8,510 nucleotides of DNA from Flavobacterium sp. (GTDB taxonomy: Bacteria; Bacteroidota; Bacteroidia; Flavobacteriales; Flavobacteriaceae): positions 1 through 8,510 of the forward strand of contig JAUXNR010000001.1 of NCBI GenBank assembly GCA_030682755.1. The letters run 5' to 3'. Positions 1-6,771 of this stretch are shown piece after piece. The position numbers and the translations under genes are program-made. The notes below the pieces were generated by a model. It did not search any database. It was not told the DNA's origin and saw only the letters and a program-made list of their open reading frames with translations. How positions within the stretch are numbered: position 1 is the stretch's first letter; every line of letters starts with the position of its first letter.

Positions 1-204
1 GCTAAGCAAGTGATTGAATGGGATGTTGAAAAAACCAATTCAGATTATCTGTATGAAATTCAAAATCCAGCTATAAAATCGCAGTTTGAATATGTTTCCT
101 ATTTGTATAATTACATTTGGTATGGTGAATTTGAACTGGACGAAGTAACTTTTATAAAAGCCAAGAAAGCTTTTGATACCCTAATCCATTCTATTGGCAG
201 ATGA
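1..204 (+). CDS. DUF4129 domain protein, C-terminal end (5' truncated by window)
   Basis: Reading frame 1 is open from the first base to a TGA at 202-204, so this is the last 67 codons of a gene that begins upstream; the GTG at position 10 is not a convincing start. The visible peptide fits the C-terminal cytoplasmic part of DUF4129 proteins: an FEYVSYLYNYIWYGEF segment, resembling the family's aromatic Y-x-x-x-WYG signature, followed by a D-x-x-x-F helix and a final amphipathic helix (KAKKAFDTLIHS). Family members usually carry a transmembrane helix before this domain, which lies outside the window. The stop overlaps the start of the next gene as ATGA, which suggests translational coupling with the DUF4350 gene. 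DUF4129, DUF4350, MoxR and DUF58 genes commonly occur together, which supports the call. Biochemical function is unknown. Confidence 0.8.
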   Translation, partial: AKQVIEWDVEKTNSDYLYEIQNPAIKSQFEYVSYLYNYIWYGEFELDEVTFIKAKKAFDTLIHSIGR

Positions 205-1400
205 ACAAAACGCTAAAAATATATATTCTTTTATTAGTCGTGGTGATAGCGGGAATCATTTTTGTAGACGCTAACAGACCAAAACCTATTGATTGGCGTC
301 CAACCTACAAAGTGAGTGCTAAAACACCTTTAGGTCTTTATGTCTTAGATCAGGAAATGGAGTCTGTTTTATCCAATCAAAAAATTGAACGTTTTGTAAC
401 CACTCCTTATGAGTTTTTTGATGCCTATTATGACTATGACACTTTGGTGAGAAACTACACCATAAAAGGAACACTATTTTCTGTAACCAATGACAACACC
501 ATTGACGATGAATCCATGATTGAAATCCTAACGTTTGTGAGGCTAGGCAATCATGCTTTTATGAGTATGAAATCTTTCTCAGAACTATTGGCAGATTCGT
601 TGAATTTCAGAATAGAAAATCGTTACTATTTCAAAGATACGATACAAAACTATCTTGCAAACAAACAATTTGGTGATGCCGTTTATAAAATGAATGGTGG
701 AATGACCGGCCATTATTTTAGTGAAATTGACACATTATATACAACCGTATTGGGTTATCAGAAGATTGGAGGTACAGAACTTACCAATTTCATAAAGGTA
801 GATTATTATGATGGTGCTTTTTTTCTTCATACACAACCTGCAGCATTTTCAAATTTTCATTTGCTGAAAGACAATCACTCAGAATATAGCCAAAAATTAT
901 TATCTTATATTCCGAAACGACCCGTATATTGGTATCAAAAGAATTTACTTTCTGATTCAATTTCACAATCACCGCTTCGATTTATTTTATCGCATCCCGC
1001 CTTAAAATGGGCTTGGTATTTCTTTTTAATTGGAATGATTTTGTTTATTCTATTCAATGCCAAACGAAAACAACGCATTGTGCCCGTTATAAAACCCTTA
1101 GAAAACACAACGGTTGATTTTACAAAAACCATCGGAAATTTATACTTTCAGGAAGGCAATCATGGCAATTTAATAGACAAAAAAATCATTTACTTTTTAG
1201 AAAAAATTCGAAACGATTATTTGATTGACACCACCAAATTGGACGATGCTTTTATAAAAAAATTACATTTAAAATCCGGTAAAGACCAAATATTAATTGA
1301 AAAAGCCGTTCGTTTGATACACAAACACCAAAGAAGGTATCAAAGTACGGAGGAAGATTTGATTGAAATAAATAACATTTTAGAAAAAATAGTGGACTAA
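201..1400 (+). CDS. DUF4350 domain membrane protein
   Basis: A 399-residue protein with a transmembrane helix at about residues 7-23 and a second at about 270-287 (WAWYFFLIGMILFILF), followed by the basic stop-transfer stretch NAKRKQR. The segment of about 240 residues between them should lie outside the cytoplasmic membrane and carries the DUF4350 hallmark near its start (DWRPTY at 31-36, then KTPLGLYVL at 41-49). The C-terminal part of about 110 residues is predicted cytoplasmic, helical and charged. The ATG start lies within the ATGA overlap with the upstream stop, and the hydrophobic N-terminus begins directly after it. The moxR gene starts 42 bases downstream, so co-transcription is likely. 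In this cluster type the protein is thought to be a membrane partner of the MoxR/DUF58 pair, but no reaction is known. Family assignment is from recognised sequence features and context. Confidence 0.82.
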   Translation: MNKTLKIYILLLVVVIAGIIFVDANRPKPIDWRPTYKVSAKTPLGLYVLDQEMESVLSNQKIERFVTTPYEFFDAYYDYDTLVRNYTIKGTLFSVTNDNTIDDESMIEILTFVRLGNHAFMSMKSFSELLADSLNFRIENRYYFKDTIQNYLANKQFGDAVYKMNGGMTGHYFSEIDTLYTTVLGYQKIGGTELTNFIKVDYYDGAFFLHTQPAAFSNFHLLKDNHSEYSQKLLSYIPKRPVYWYQKNLLSDSISQSPLRFILSHPALKWAWYFFLIGMILFILFNAKRKQRIVPVIKPLENTTVDFTKTIGNLYFQEGNHGNLIDKKIIYFLEKIRNDYLIDTTKLDDAFIKKLHLKSGKDQILIEKAVRLIHKHQRRYQSTEEDLIEINNILEKIVD

Positions 1401-1442
1401 TTCATCTAAATATTTGAATTCCAACAAAATAAAACAGAAATC

Positions 1443-2450
1443 ATGGAAGAAAACACAACGAACAATCCAATGGAAGAAAATGTAAATTTTGAATCCCGAT
1501 TGGATTTAAAACCCTTACAAGACAGTCTTACAGAAATAAAACATGAATTAGGAAAAGTAATCGTTGGTCAATCAAAAATGATTGATCAATTACTTGTTGC
1601 GATTTTATCAAACGGTCATGTTTTATTGGAAGGTGTTCCCGGAGTTGCCAAAACAATTACCGCAAAATTATTAGCCAAAACTATGAATATTGGATTCAGT
1701 AGAATTCAGTTTACGCCGGATTTAATGCCTTCAGATATTTTAGGAACTTCGGTTTTTGATTTGAAAAAATCTGAATTTGAATTCAAAAAAGGACCTATTT
1801 TTTCCAACTTAATTTTAATTGACGAAATCAATCGTGCTCCTGCTAAAACACAAGCTGCATTGTTTGAAGTAATGGAAGAACGTCAAATTACAATGGACGG
1901 CACTACCTACCAACTAACCACTCCTTTTTTGGTAATTGCCACACAAAATCCAATTGAACAAGAAGGAACCTACCGTTTACCGGAAGCACAATTGGACCGA
2001 TTTTTATTCAAAATCAACATTGATTACCCAAAATTAAGCGAAGAAATTGAAATTATTCAACGCGAACATACGTTGCAAGATGCCGGAAAATTAGATCAAA
2101 TCAGAACGTTTCTAACGGCTGCAGAAATCAATAAATACCAAGGCTTGGTCAAACAAATCATTGTTGAACCGCAACTCTTGGAATACATCGCCAAATTGGT
2201 TATCAATACCCGTGAAAATGCCTTTTTATATTTAGGTGCCTCACCTCGTGCATCCATTGCCATTTTGAATGCAGCAAAAGGATATGCTGCACTTCGCGGC
2301 CGTGATTTTGTAACCCCGGAAGACATTAAAGATGCTGCAATACCGGTTTTACAACACCGTGTTATTGTGACTCCTGAACGTGAAATGGAAGGCATTACAA
2401 GCCAAGAAATCATCAGACAAATAATTGAAACCATAGAAATTCCAAGATAA
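1443..2450 (+). CDS. MoxR family AAA+ ATPase
   Basis: A 335-residue AAA+ ATPase of the MoxR type, with no transmembrane segment. Visible motifs in order: Walker A GVPGVAKT (64-71), Walker B LILIDE followed by INRAP (123-133), sensor 1 ATQNP (166-170, N169), the EGTYRLPEAQLDRF block with the presumed arginine finger R186, and sensor 2 GASPR (265-269) in the C-terminal lid domain. Length and motif order match complete family members. MoxR proteins are chaperone-like ATPases that act with von Willebrand-type partners in assembling or activating protein complexes; the partner here is most likely the DUF58 protein encoded 6 bases downstream. The N-terminal 20 residues are acidic and Asn/Glu-rich and probably flexible. 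The ATG at 1443 follows an A-rich leader without a Shine-Dalgarno site, as is normal for Bacteroidetes; another ATG (codon 10) lies nearby. Client and pathway are not known. Confidence 0.95.
   Translation: MEENTTNNPMEENVNFESRLDLKPLQDSLTEIKHELGKVIVGQSKMIDQLLVAILSNGHVLLEGVPGVAKTITAKLLAKTMNIGFSRIQFTPDLMPSDILGTSVFDLKKSEFEFKKGPIFSNLILIDEINRAPAKTQAALFEVMEERQITMDGTTYQLTTPFLVIATQNPIEQEGTYRLPEAQLDRFLFKINIDYPKLSEEIEIIQREHTLQDAGKLDQIRTFLTAAEINKYQGLVKQIIVEPQLLEYIAKLVINTRENAFLYLGASPRASIAILNAAKGYAALRGRDFVTPEDIKDAAIPVLQHRVIVTPEREMEGITSQEIIRQIIETIEIPR
1563..1590 (+). other. Intragenic hairpin in the 5' part of moxR
   Basis: An 11-base left arm TTGGTCAATCA (1564-1574), an AAAA loop (1575-1578) and a right arm TGATTGATCAA (1579-1589) pair completely with a single G-U wobble; one further G-U pair (1563/1590) can extend the stem. 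It covers codons 41-49 of moxR. The structure is directly visible. Any effect on translation or mRNA stability is inference, and the encoded VGQ...ID residues are conserved in the family, which may partly explain the bases. Confidence 0.5.
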
Positions 2451-2456
2451 AAAACA

Positions 2457-3791
2457 TTGAAACGAATATTCAAACAACTGTACGTCAATAACTTATTTTT
2501 CTATGCTTTGCTTGGAATCATAACGTTATTTGCTTGTGCCTTTATATTTCCTTTTTTATATACTGCAACTTGGTATTTGTTTATTATTTTATCTTGCTTT
2601 TGGGTTTTAGATTTGCTCATTCTTTTTTTTACCAAAACCGGAGTAGAAGCCCATCGGAATTTAGCTGAAAAATTATCAAATGGTGATGAAAATCCCATTG
2701 AGATATGTATTAAAAATTTTTATACCTTTCCAATATACACAAAAATTATTGATGAAATTCCATTTCAATTTCAAGTCAGAAACTTTGAAATCAGTCGAAA
2801 AATAAATGCCTCATCACAAGATGATATACGTTATTTTCTAAGACCAACAGAACGAGGGGAATATCATTTTGGCAAACTCAATGTTTATGTTTCTTCTCCC
2901 TTACGATTAATTTCCAGAAGATTTATGTTTGAAAACGGACACATGGTTCCCACGTATCCTTCTTATATTCAATTACGAAAATATGATTTGATGGCTTTTT
3001 CAAACAATTTATTTCAATATGGCGTAAAAAAAATAAGAAGAATTGGGCACACCATTGAATTTGAACAAATTAAAGAATATGTGCAAGGCGATGATATCAG
3101 AACCTTAAATTGGAAAGCCACAGCCAAGAAAAATGCCTTGATGGTAAACCAGTTTCAGGACGAAAAATCACAATCGGTTTATATGATTATCGACAAAGGT
3201 CGGGTGATGAAAATGCCTTTTAACCAACTTAGTTTGTTGGATTATGCTATCAATGCGACTTTGGTTTTATCAAATGTAATTTTGAAAAAACACGACAAGG
3301 CCGGTATGTTTACCTTCTCTAAGAAAGTTGAAAACCGTGTCATGGCTGAAAAAAGATCGTCGCAAATGCAATTAATCATGGAATCGTTGTACAACGTAAA
3401 AACAGATTTTTTTGAAAGTGATTACAGTCGTTTGTATGTAGATATAAAGAAAAACATCAACCATAGAAGTTTGATTTTGTTGTATACTAACTTTGAAACG
3501 TTAGACGGATTACATCGGCAACTTCCCTATTTAAAAGGAATTGCCAAAAATCACTTATTGGTAGTTGTCTTTTTTCAAAACACAGAGCTCAATGAAATTA
3601 TTCATAAAAAATCAGAAACCGTTCAAGAGGTCTATGATAAAGTTATTGCTGAAAAGTTTGCGTTTGAAAAACGTTTAATTGTTAATGAGCTTAAAAAATA
3701 TGGCATCTATTCTGTCTTAACCCAACCGGAAAATCTAACTTTAGATACCATCAATAAGTATTTAGAAATTAAAGCCAGAGGTATTTTGTAA
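2457..3791 (+). CDS. DUF58 domain membrane protein (TTG start)
   Basis: A 444-residue protein. Two transmembrane helices lie at about residues 12-33 and 38-59, followed by a cytoplasmic part. The DUF58 core is clear: RRIGHTIEFEQIKEYVQGDD (194-213) and IRTLNWKATAKKNALMVNQF (214-233), the family's 'E-x-x-x-REY-x-x-GD-x-x-R-x-x-x-WK-x-TA' signature. A von Willebrand A-like fold follows, beginning VYMIIDKGR (241-249). The metal-site DxSxS of true vWA domains is not kept here (DKGRV). Start choice: a TAA at 2448-2450 closes this same frame, no ATG occurs before codon 157, and the TTG at 2457 places the hydrophobic N-terminus (MKRIFKQLYVNNLFFYALLG) as in relatives. The gap to the moxR stop is 6 bases, so coupled translation is likely. 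It probably works with the MoxR ATPase at the inner membrane; the exact role is unknown. Confidence 0.92.
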   Translation: MKRIFKQLYVNNLFFYALLGIITLFACAFIFPFLYTATWYLFIILSCFWVLDLLILFFTKTGVEAHRNLAEKLSNGDENPIEICIKNFYTFPIYTKIIDEIPFQFQVRNFEISRKINASSQDDIRYFLRPTERGEYHFGKLNVYVSSPLRLISRRFMFENGHMVPTYPSYIQLRKYDLMAFSNNLFQYGVKKIRRIGHTIEFEQIKEYVQGDDIRTLNWKATAKKNALMVNQFQDEKSQSVYMIIDKGRVMKMPFNQLSLLDYAINATLVLSNVILKKHDKAGMFTFSKKVENRVMAEKRSSQMQLIMESLYNVKTDFFESDYSRLYVDIKKNINHRSLILLYTNFETLDGLHRQLPYLKGIAKNHLLVVVFFQNTELNEIIHKKSETVQEVYDKVIAEKFAFEKRLIVNELKKYGIYSVLTQPENLTLDTINKYLEIKARGIL

Positions 3792-3800
3792 AAATGCTTT

Positions 3801-3820
3801 GCCTTTTGAAGGCTTTTATT
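3801..3820 (+). terminator. Candidate weak intrinsic terminator after the DUF58 gene
   Basis: GCCTT (3801-3805), loop TTG, AAGGC (3809-3813), then TTTTATT. It begins ten bases after the DUF58 stop codon and would close the MoxR cluster transcript. The stem is only 5 bp with a 3-base loop, so efficiency is uncertain. Confidence 0.5.
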
Positions 3821-3854
3821 CTAAAAAATATGTGAAAACAATCCCAATATTCCA

Positions 3855-3886
3855 TTTGCACAATTAAAAACTTTGTCCTACTTTTA
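3855..3886 (+). promoter_or_regulatory. Possible promoter for rel
   Basis: TTTG at 3855-3858 is followed after 20 bases by TACTTTTA (3879-3886). This is close to the Bacteroidetes arrangement of a -33 TTTG and a -7 TAnnTTTG, with one mismatch in the last base of the -7 box. Transcription would start near 3893 and leave a leader of about a dozen bases before the rel ATG. Spacing fits, but the match is imperfect and AT-rich DNA gives such hits by chance. Confidence 0.3.
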
Positions 3887-3905
3887 GTAAAAGATTGACA
3901 TTGCT

Positions 3906-6125
3906 ATGACTGAGATTGATATTGAACAAGAAAACAAGGCTATTGCCAAGGAATATAAGGAACTACTTCGCATAAGTTATCAAACGCTTTCGGCTGAGGA
4001 TAAAAAGATTATCCGAAAAGCATTTGATGTGGCTGTTGATGCCCACAAAGACCAAAGACGTAAATCAGGAGAAGCTTATATCTTTCACCCTATTGCAGTT
4101 GCAAAAATCGTGGCTTCAGAGATAGGCCTTGGAGCAACTGCCATTGCCGCTGCATTGATGCATGATGTTGCGGAAGATACTTCCATTACCATTGCGGATA
4201 TTGAAAAAATGTTCAATCCTAAAATTGCACAATTGGTTGATGGTTTAACAAAAATTGCCAAAGTTAAAACCGATCAAGAAATATCCATGCAGGCTGAGAA
4301 TTTCAGAAAAATGTTACTCACCTTGAATGATGATGTTCGTGTAATTCTTATCAAGTTGGCCGATCGTTTGCACAACATGCAAACCATGGAATCCATGGTG
4401 GATTATAAACAAGCCAAAATTGCTTCGGAAACCTTATACATTTATGCTCCGCTTGCTCACAGGTTAGGACTTTATAACATAAAATCACAACTGGAAGATT
4501 TGGGTTTAAAATATACGGAACCCGATGTGTATCAAGATATTTTAAGCAAATTAAAAGAAAGCAGGCAAGAACAGGAAGCCTATATAAGTTCCATTTCTGA
4601 TGTATTAAAAAAATCTTTAGACGAAGAAGGTATTGAATATACATTAAAAGGCAGATCAAAATCCATCTACTCCATTAGAAGAAAAATGTTAGCACAAGGT
4701 GTTTCATTTGATGAAGTATATGACAAATTTGCCTTGCGAATTGTTTATAAATCCAATCAACACGATGAGAAATTTTTAGCATGGAAGATTTATTCCATCG
4801 TAACCGATCATTACCGCCCGAGTCCGAGTCGTTTACGCGATTGGATTTCTTCTCCCAAATCAACAGGATATGAAGCACTTCATATTACGGTAATGGGACC
4901 AAAAGGACGCTGGGTTGAAATTCAAGTGCGAAGCGAGCGAATGGATGAAATTGCAGAAAAAGGCTATGCCGCACATTACAAATACAAACAAGGACAAACT
5001 GAGGAAAACAGTCTGGATACTTGGTTAAACTTATTAAAAGAAGCCTTAGAAAATTCTGCTTCTAACGCTGTTGATTTTGTAGAAGACTTCAAATTAAACC
5101 TTTATGCTAAAGAAATTTATGTCTTTACGCCAAAAGGCGAAATTAAAAGTTTACCAAAAGGTGCCACATCGTTAGATTTTGCATTTAGTATTCACTCGGA
5201 AATTGGTGTTAGAACGCGAGGAACCCGTGTAAACGGAAAATTAGTCCCCTTGAATCATGTTTTAAATAGTGGTGACCAAGTGGAAGTAATCACTTCGGCC
5301 AACCAAAAACCCAATTCGCATTGGTTGGATTATGTTACCACATCACGAGCTAAAAATAAAATCAAGAATGTTTTAAACGAAGACACCAAAAAAATTGCCG
5401 AAGACGGAAAAGAGTTATTAACTAGAAAGCTTCGCCATTTAAAAGTAACCTTAAATGAAACAACAGTTAACGAATTGGTTAATTATTTTCATTTAAAAAC
5501 CAGTTTGGATTTGTTTTATCGGGTTGGAATTGGCACTATTGACAATCAGCAATTAAAAGATTTTGCAGCTCAAAAAGGAAATACTTTAATCAATTTCTTT
5601 AAGAAAATAAAACGCTCCCCTTCTGTTGCCCCGGAGCAAATTCAAAAAAATGAAATCAGCAAAAACTTTGACATGCTGGTTTTTGGTTCAGAGCAAGACA
5701 AACTGGATTATAAATTATCATCTTGTTGCAATCCAATTCCGGGTGATGATGTTTTTGGATTTCTAACCATTAATGACGGTATCAAAGTACATCGAAAAGA
5801 CTGTCCGAATGCCATAAGTCTGCAATCAAATTATGCTTATCGCATTATTACTGCAAAATGGATTGATTCCTCTCAGGAAGAATTCAAAGCAATTCTTAAC
5901 ATTACGGGAATGGATACGTTAGGATTAACCAATGAGTTGACCAAAGTGATATCCAATCAAATGCATGTAAACATTCAGAGTATCTCATTGAGTGGTGACG
6001 CCGGAATTTTTAACGGACAAGTCATTGTAGTAGTTCAAAACAATACGATTTTAAAGCGATTAATTGAAAACATCAAAAAAATTGACGGTATAGATAAAGT
6101 GACGCGAGTTCACACTCGAAATTAA
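3906..6125 (+). CDS. rel: Bifunctional-type (p)ppGpp synthetase/hydrolase (RelA/SpoT family)
   Basis: A full-length 739-residue long RelA/SpoT homologue that makes (p)ppGpp from ATP and GDP/GTP and degrades it. Hydrolase (HD) domain: RRKSGEAYIFHP with H61, HDVAEDT with H86, D87, E90 and D91, and LADRLHNMQT with D153 and N157, so all expected catalytic and Mn-binding positions are present. Synthetase domain: GRSKSIYSIRRKM (249-261), D273 in YDKFALR, RLRD at 309-312, GYEALH with Y322, and E338 in VEIQVR; this domain also looks active. Then TGS (about 403-463), a helical region, the zinc-finger/conserved-cysteine region with CC at 607-608, H629 and C633, and a C-terminal ACT domain (about 662-735). 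The domain set indicates ribosome-linked and internal regulation. The basic RxRD motif in place of the EFDD of E. coli RelA agrees with a bifunctional enzyme. The ATG start gives a normal N-terminus. The gap to the DUF58 gene is 114 bases, so it is probably transcribed separately. Confidence 0.96.
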   Translation: MTEIDIEQENKAIAKEYKELLRISYQTLSAEDKKIIRKAFDVAVDAHKDQRRKSGEAYIFHPIAVAKIVASEIGLGATAIAAALMHDVAEDTSITIADIEKMFNPKIAQLVDGLTKIAKVKTDQEISMQAENFRKMLLTLNDDVRVILIKLADRLHNMQTMESMVDYKQAKIASETLYIYAPLAHRLGLYNIKSQLEDLGLKYTEPDVYQDILSKLKESRQEQEAYISSISDVLKKSLDEEGIEYTLKGRSKSIYSIRRKMLAQGVSFDEVYDKFALRIVYKSNQHDEKFLAWKIYSIVTDHYRPSPSRLRDWISSPKSTGYEALHITVMGPKGRWVEIQVRSERMDEIAEKGYAAHYKYKQGQTEENSLDTWLNLLKEALENSASNAVDFVEDFKLNLYAKEIYVFTPKGEIKSLPKGATSLDFAFSIHSEIGVRTRGTRVNGKLVPLNHVLNSGDQVEVITSANQKPNSHWLDYVTTSRAKNKIKNVLNEDTKKIAEDGKELLTRKLRHLKVTLNETTVNELVNYFHLKTSLDLFYRVGIGTIDNQQLKDFAAQKGNTLINFFKKIKRSPSVAPEQIQKNEISKNFDMLVFGSEQDKLDYKLSSCCNPIPGDDVFGFLTINDGIKVHRKDCPNAISLQSNYAYRIITAKWIDSSQEEFKAILNITGMDTLGLTNELTKVISNQMHVNIQSISLSGDAGIFNGQVIVVVQNNTILKRLIENIKKIDGIDKVTRVHTRN

Positions 6126-6229
6126 TGGAGTTAAACTCTAATTACTACAAAACAACCGCATTCTTCTTGACATTTTGAATGGGAAAAAAAATAGTAAAAC
6201 GCAATAAATTCTAATCTTAAAAATATCCT

Positions 6230-6237
6230 TATCTTTG
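6230..6237 (+). promoter_or_regulatory. Promoter -7 box for the Fur-family gene
   Basis: TATCTTTG matches the Bacteroidetes -7 consensus TAnnTTTG exactly and is followed by GCCACAA, a common continuation. Its position 22 bases before the ATG at 6260 predicts transcription from about 6244 with a short leader. The -33 region (around 6206-6211) has only a weak TT-containing match. This suggests the regulator, and possibly purA, is transcribed independently of rel. Confidence 0.65.
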
Positions 6238-6259
6238 CCACAATTGATAGGATTCTTCT

Positions 6260-6706
6260 ATGGACAACACTAAAAATCAGGATATCGTTAAAAATGTATT
6301 TACGAAATACCTTGAAGAAAAAGGACATCGTAAAACGCCTGAACGCTATGCTATTCTTCAGGAAATATATGATAGTACAGAACATTTTGACATTGAATCA
6401 CTCTATCTCAAAATGAAAAATAAAAACTATCGCGTGAGTAGAGCAACCCTTTACAACACAATTGAACTTTTATTGGAGTGTGGTCTGGTGAGACGCCATC
6501 AGTTTGGACAAAATCAGGCTCATTATGAAAAATCCTATTTTGACAAACAACACGATCATATTATTATGACCGATACAGGTGAAGTGATTGAATTTTGTGA
6601 CCCTCGGATTCAACAAATCAAGAAAACTATTGAAGAAATATTTGGAATTGAAATACACCATCACTCCTTATATTTATACGGAAATAAAAAAACAACTACT
6701 GAATAA
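6260..6706 (+). CDS. Fur-family transcriptional regulator lacking CxxC zinc motifs
   Basis: A 148-residue member of the ferric uptake regulator family. The N-terminal winged helix is clear: [14 protein letters not shown] (24-37), EHFDIESLY (41-49, the family H-x-x-x-E-x-LY element), and the recognition helix region [19 protein letters not shown] (59-77). The dimerisation domain has HYE (88-90), QHDHII (97-102), GEVIEF (107-112, E111) and HHHSLYLYG (133-141). The regulatory-metal ligands of the H-x-H / E / H type are therefore kept. The first structural-zinc CxxC, normally ICxxCGKV, is replaced by M103 and T106; there is no second CxxC, and the only cysteines are C74 and C113. The protein probably represses genes in response to a metal or oxidant, but which signal (Fe, Mn, Zn or peroxide) cannot be decided. 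It has its own promoter, lies 134 bases after rel and 65 before purA. The ATG at 6260 is the first in frame. Confidence 0.92.
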   Translation: MDNTKNQDIVKNVFTKYLEEKGHRKTPERYAILQEIYDSTEHFDIESLYLKMKNKNYRVSRATLYNTIELLLECGLVRRHQFGQNQAHYEKSYFDKQHDHIIMTDTGEVIEFCDPRIQQIKKTIEEIFGIEIHHHSLYLYGNKKTTTE

Positions 6707-6740
6707 AATGAATCAGAAAAAGTCAAACTGATTGATTTTA
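6704..6740 (+). repeat. Imperfect inverted repeat between the Fur-family gene and purA
   Basis: Arms TAAAATGAATCAG (6704-6716) and CTGATTGATTTTA (6728-6740) pair over 12 of 13 positions with a central G/G mismatch, around an 11-base loop. The left arm begins at the regulator's stop codon. There is no T-tract beyond the short TTTTA in the arm, so it is a poor intrinsic terminator. It could be an RNA hairpin (processing or partial termination) or an operator-like site; the sequence does not decide. Confidence 0.55.
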
Positions 6741-6771
6741 AATACTAATTATAAACAACAAACAACTAAAG

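Noticed and set aside
1409..1416. AATATTTG before moxR as a Bacteroidetes -7 box
   Set aside because: The first base of the TA is wrong and no TTG lies about 20 bases upstream; the 42-base gap is better read as part of one transcript.
2096..2488. Minus-strand open frame of 130 codons opposite moxR
   Set aside because: Antisense shadow of the conserved moxR C-terminus; product is unrecognisable and no promoter is seen.
4383..4399. ACCATGG-AAT-CCATGGT inverted repeat inside rel
   Set aside because: Perfect but only 7-bp arms, within the conserved NMQTMESM coding stretch; chance plus codon content explains it.
4820..4832. Short direct repeat CCGAGT-CCGAGT in rel
   Set aside because: Two copies only, encoding the Pro-Ser-Pro-Ser-Arg stretch of the enzyme; no sign of a functional repeat.
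4351..4878. Two minus-strand open frames opposite rel
   Set aside because: They lie wholly inside the conserved hydrolase and synthetase coding region and have no domain features.
6126..6140. Hairpin TGGAGT-TAA-ACTCTA right after the rel stop codon as a terminator
   Set aside because: Six pairs including a G-U, a three-base loop and no T-tract; too weak to call.
6131..6385. Minus-strand open frame of 84 codons across the rel-regulator gap
   Set aside because: It runs antisense through the Fur-family gene and its promoter, with a low-complexity Phe/Ile-rich product and no recognisable domain.
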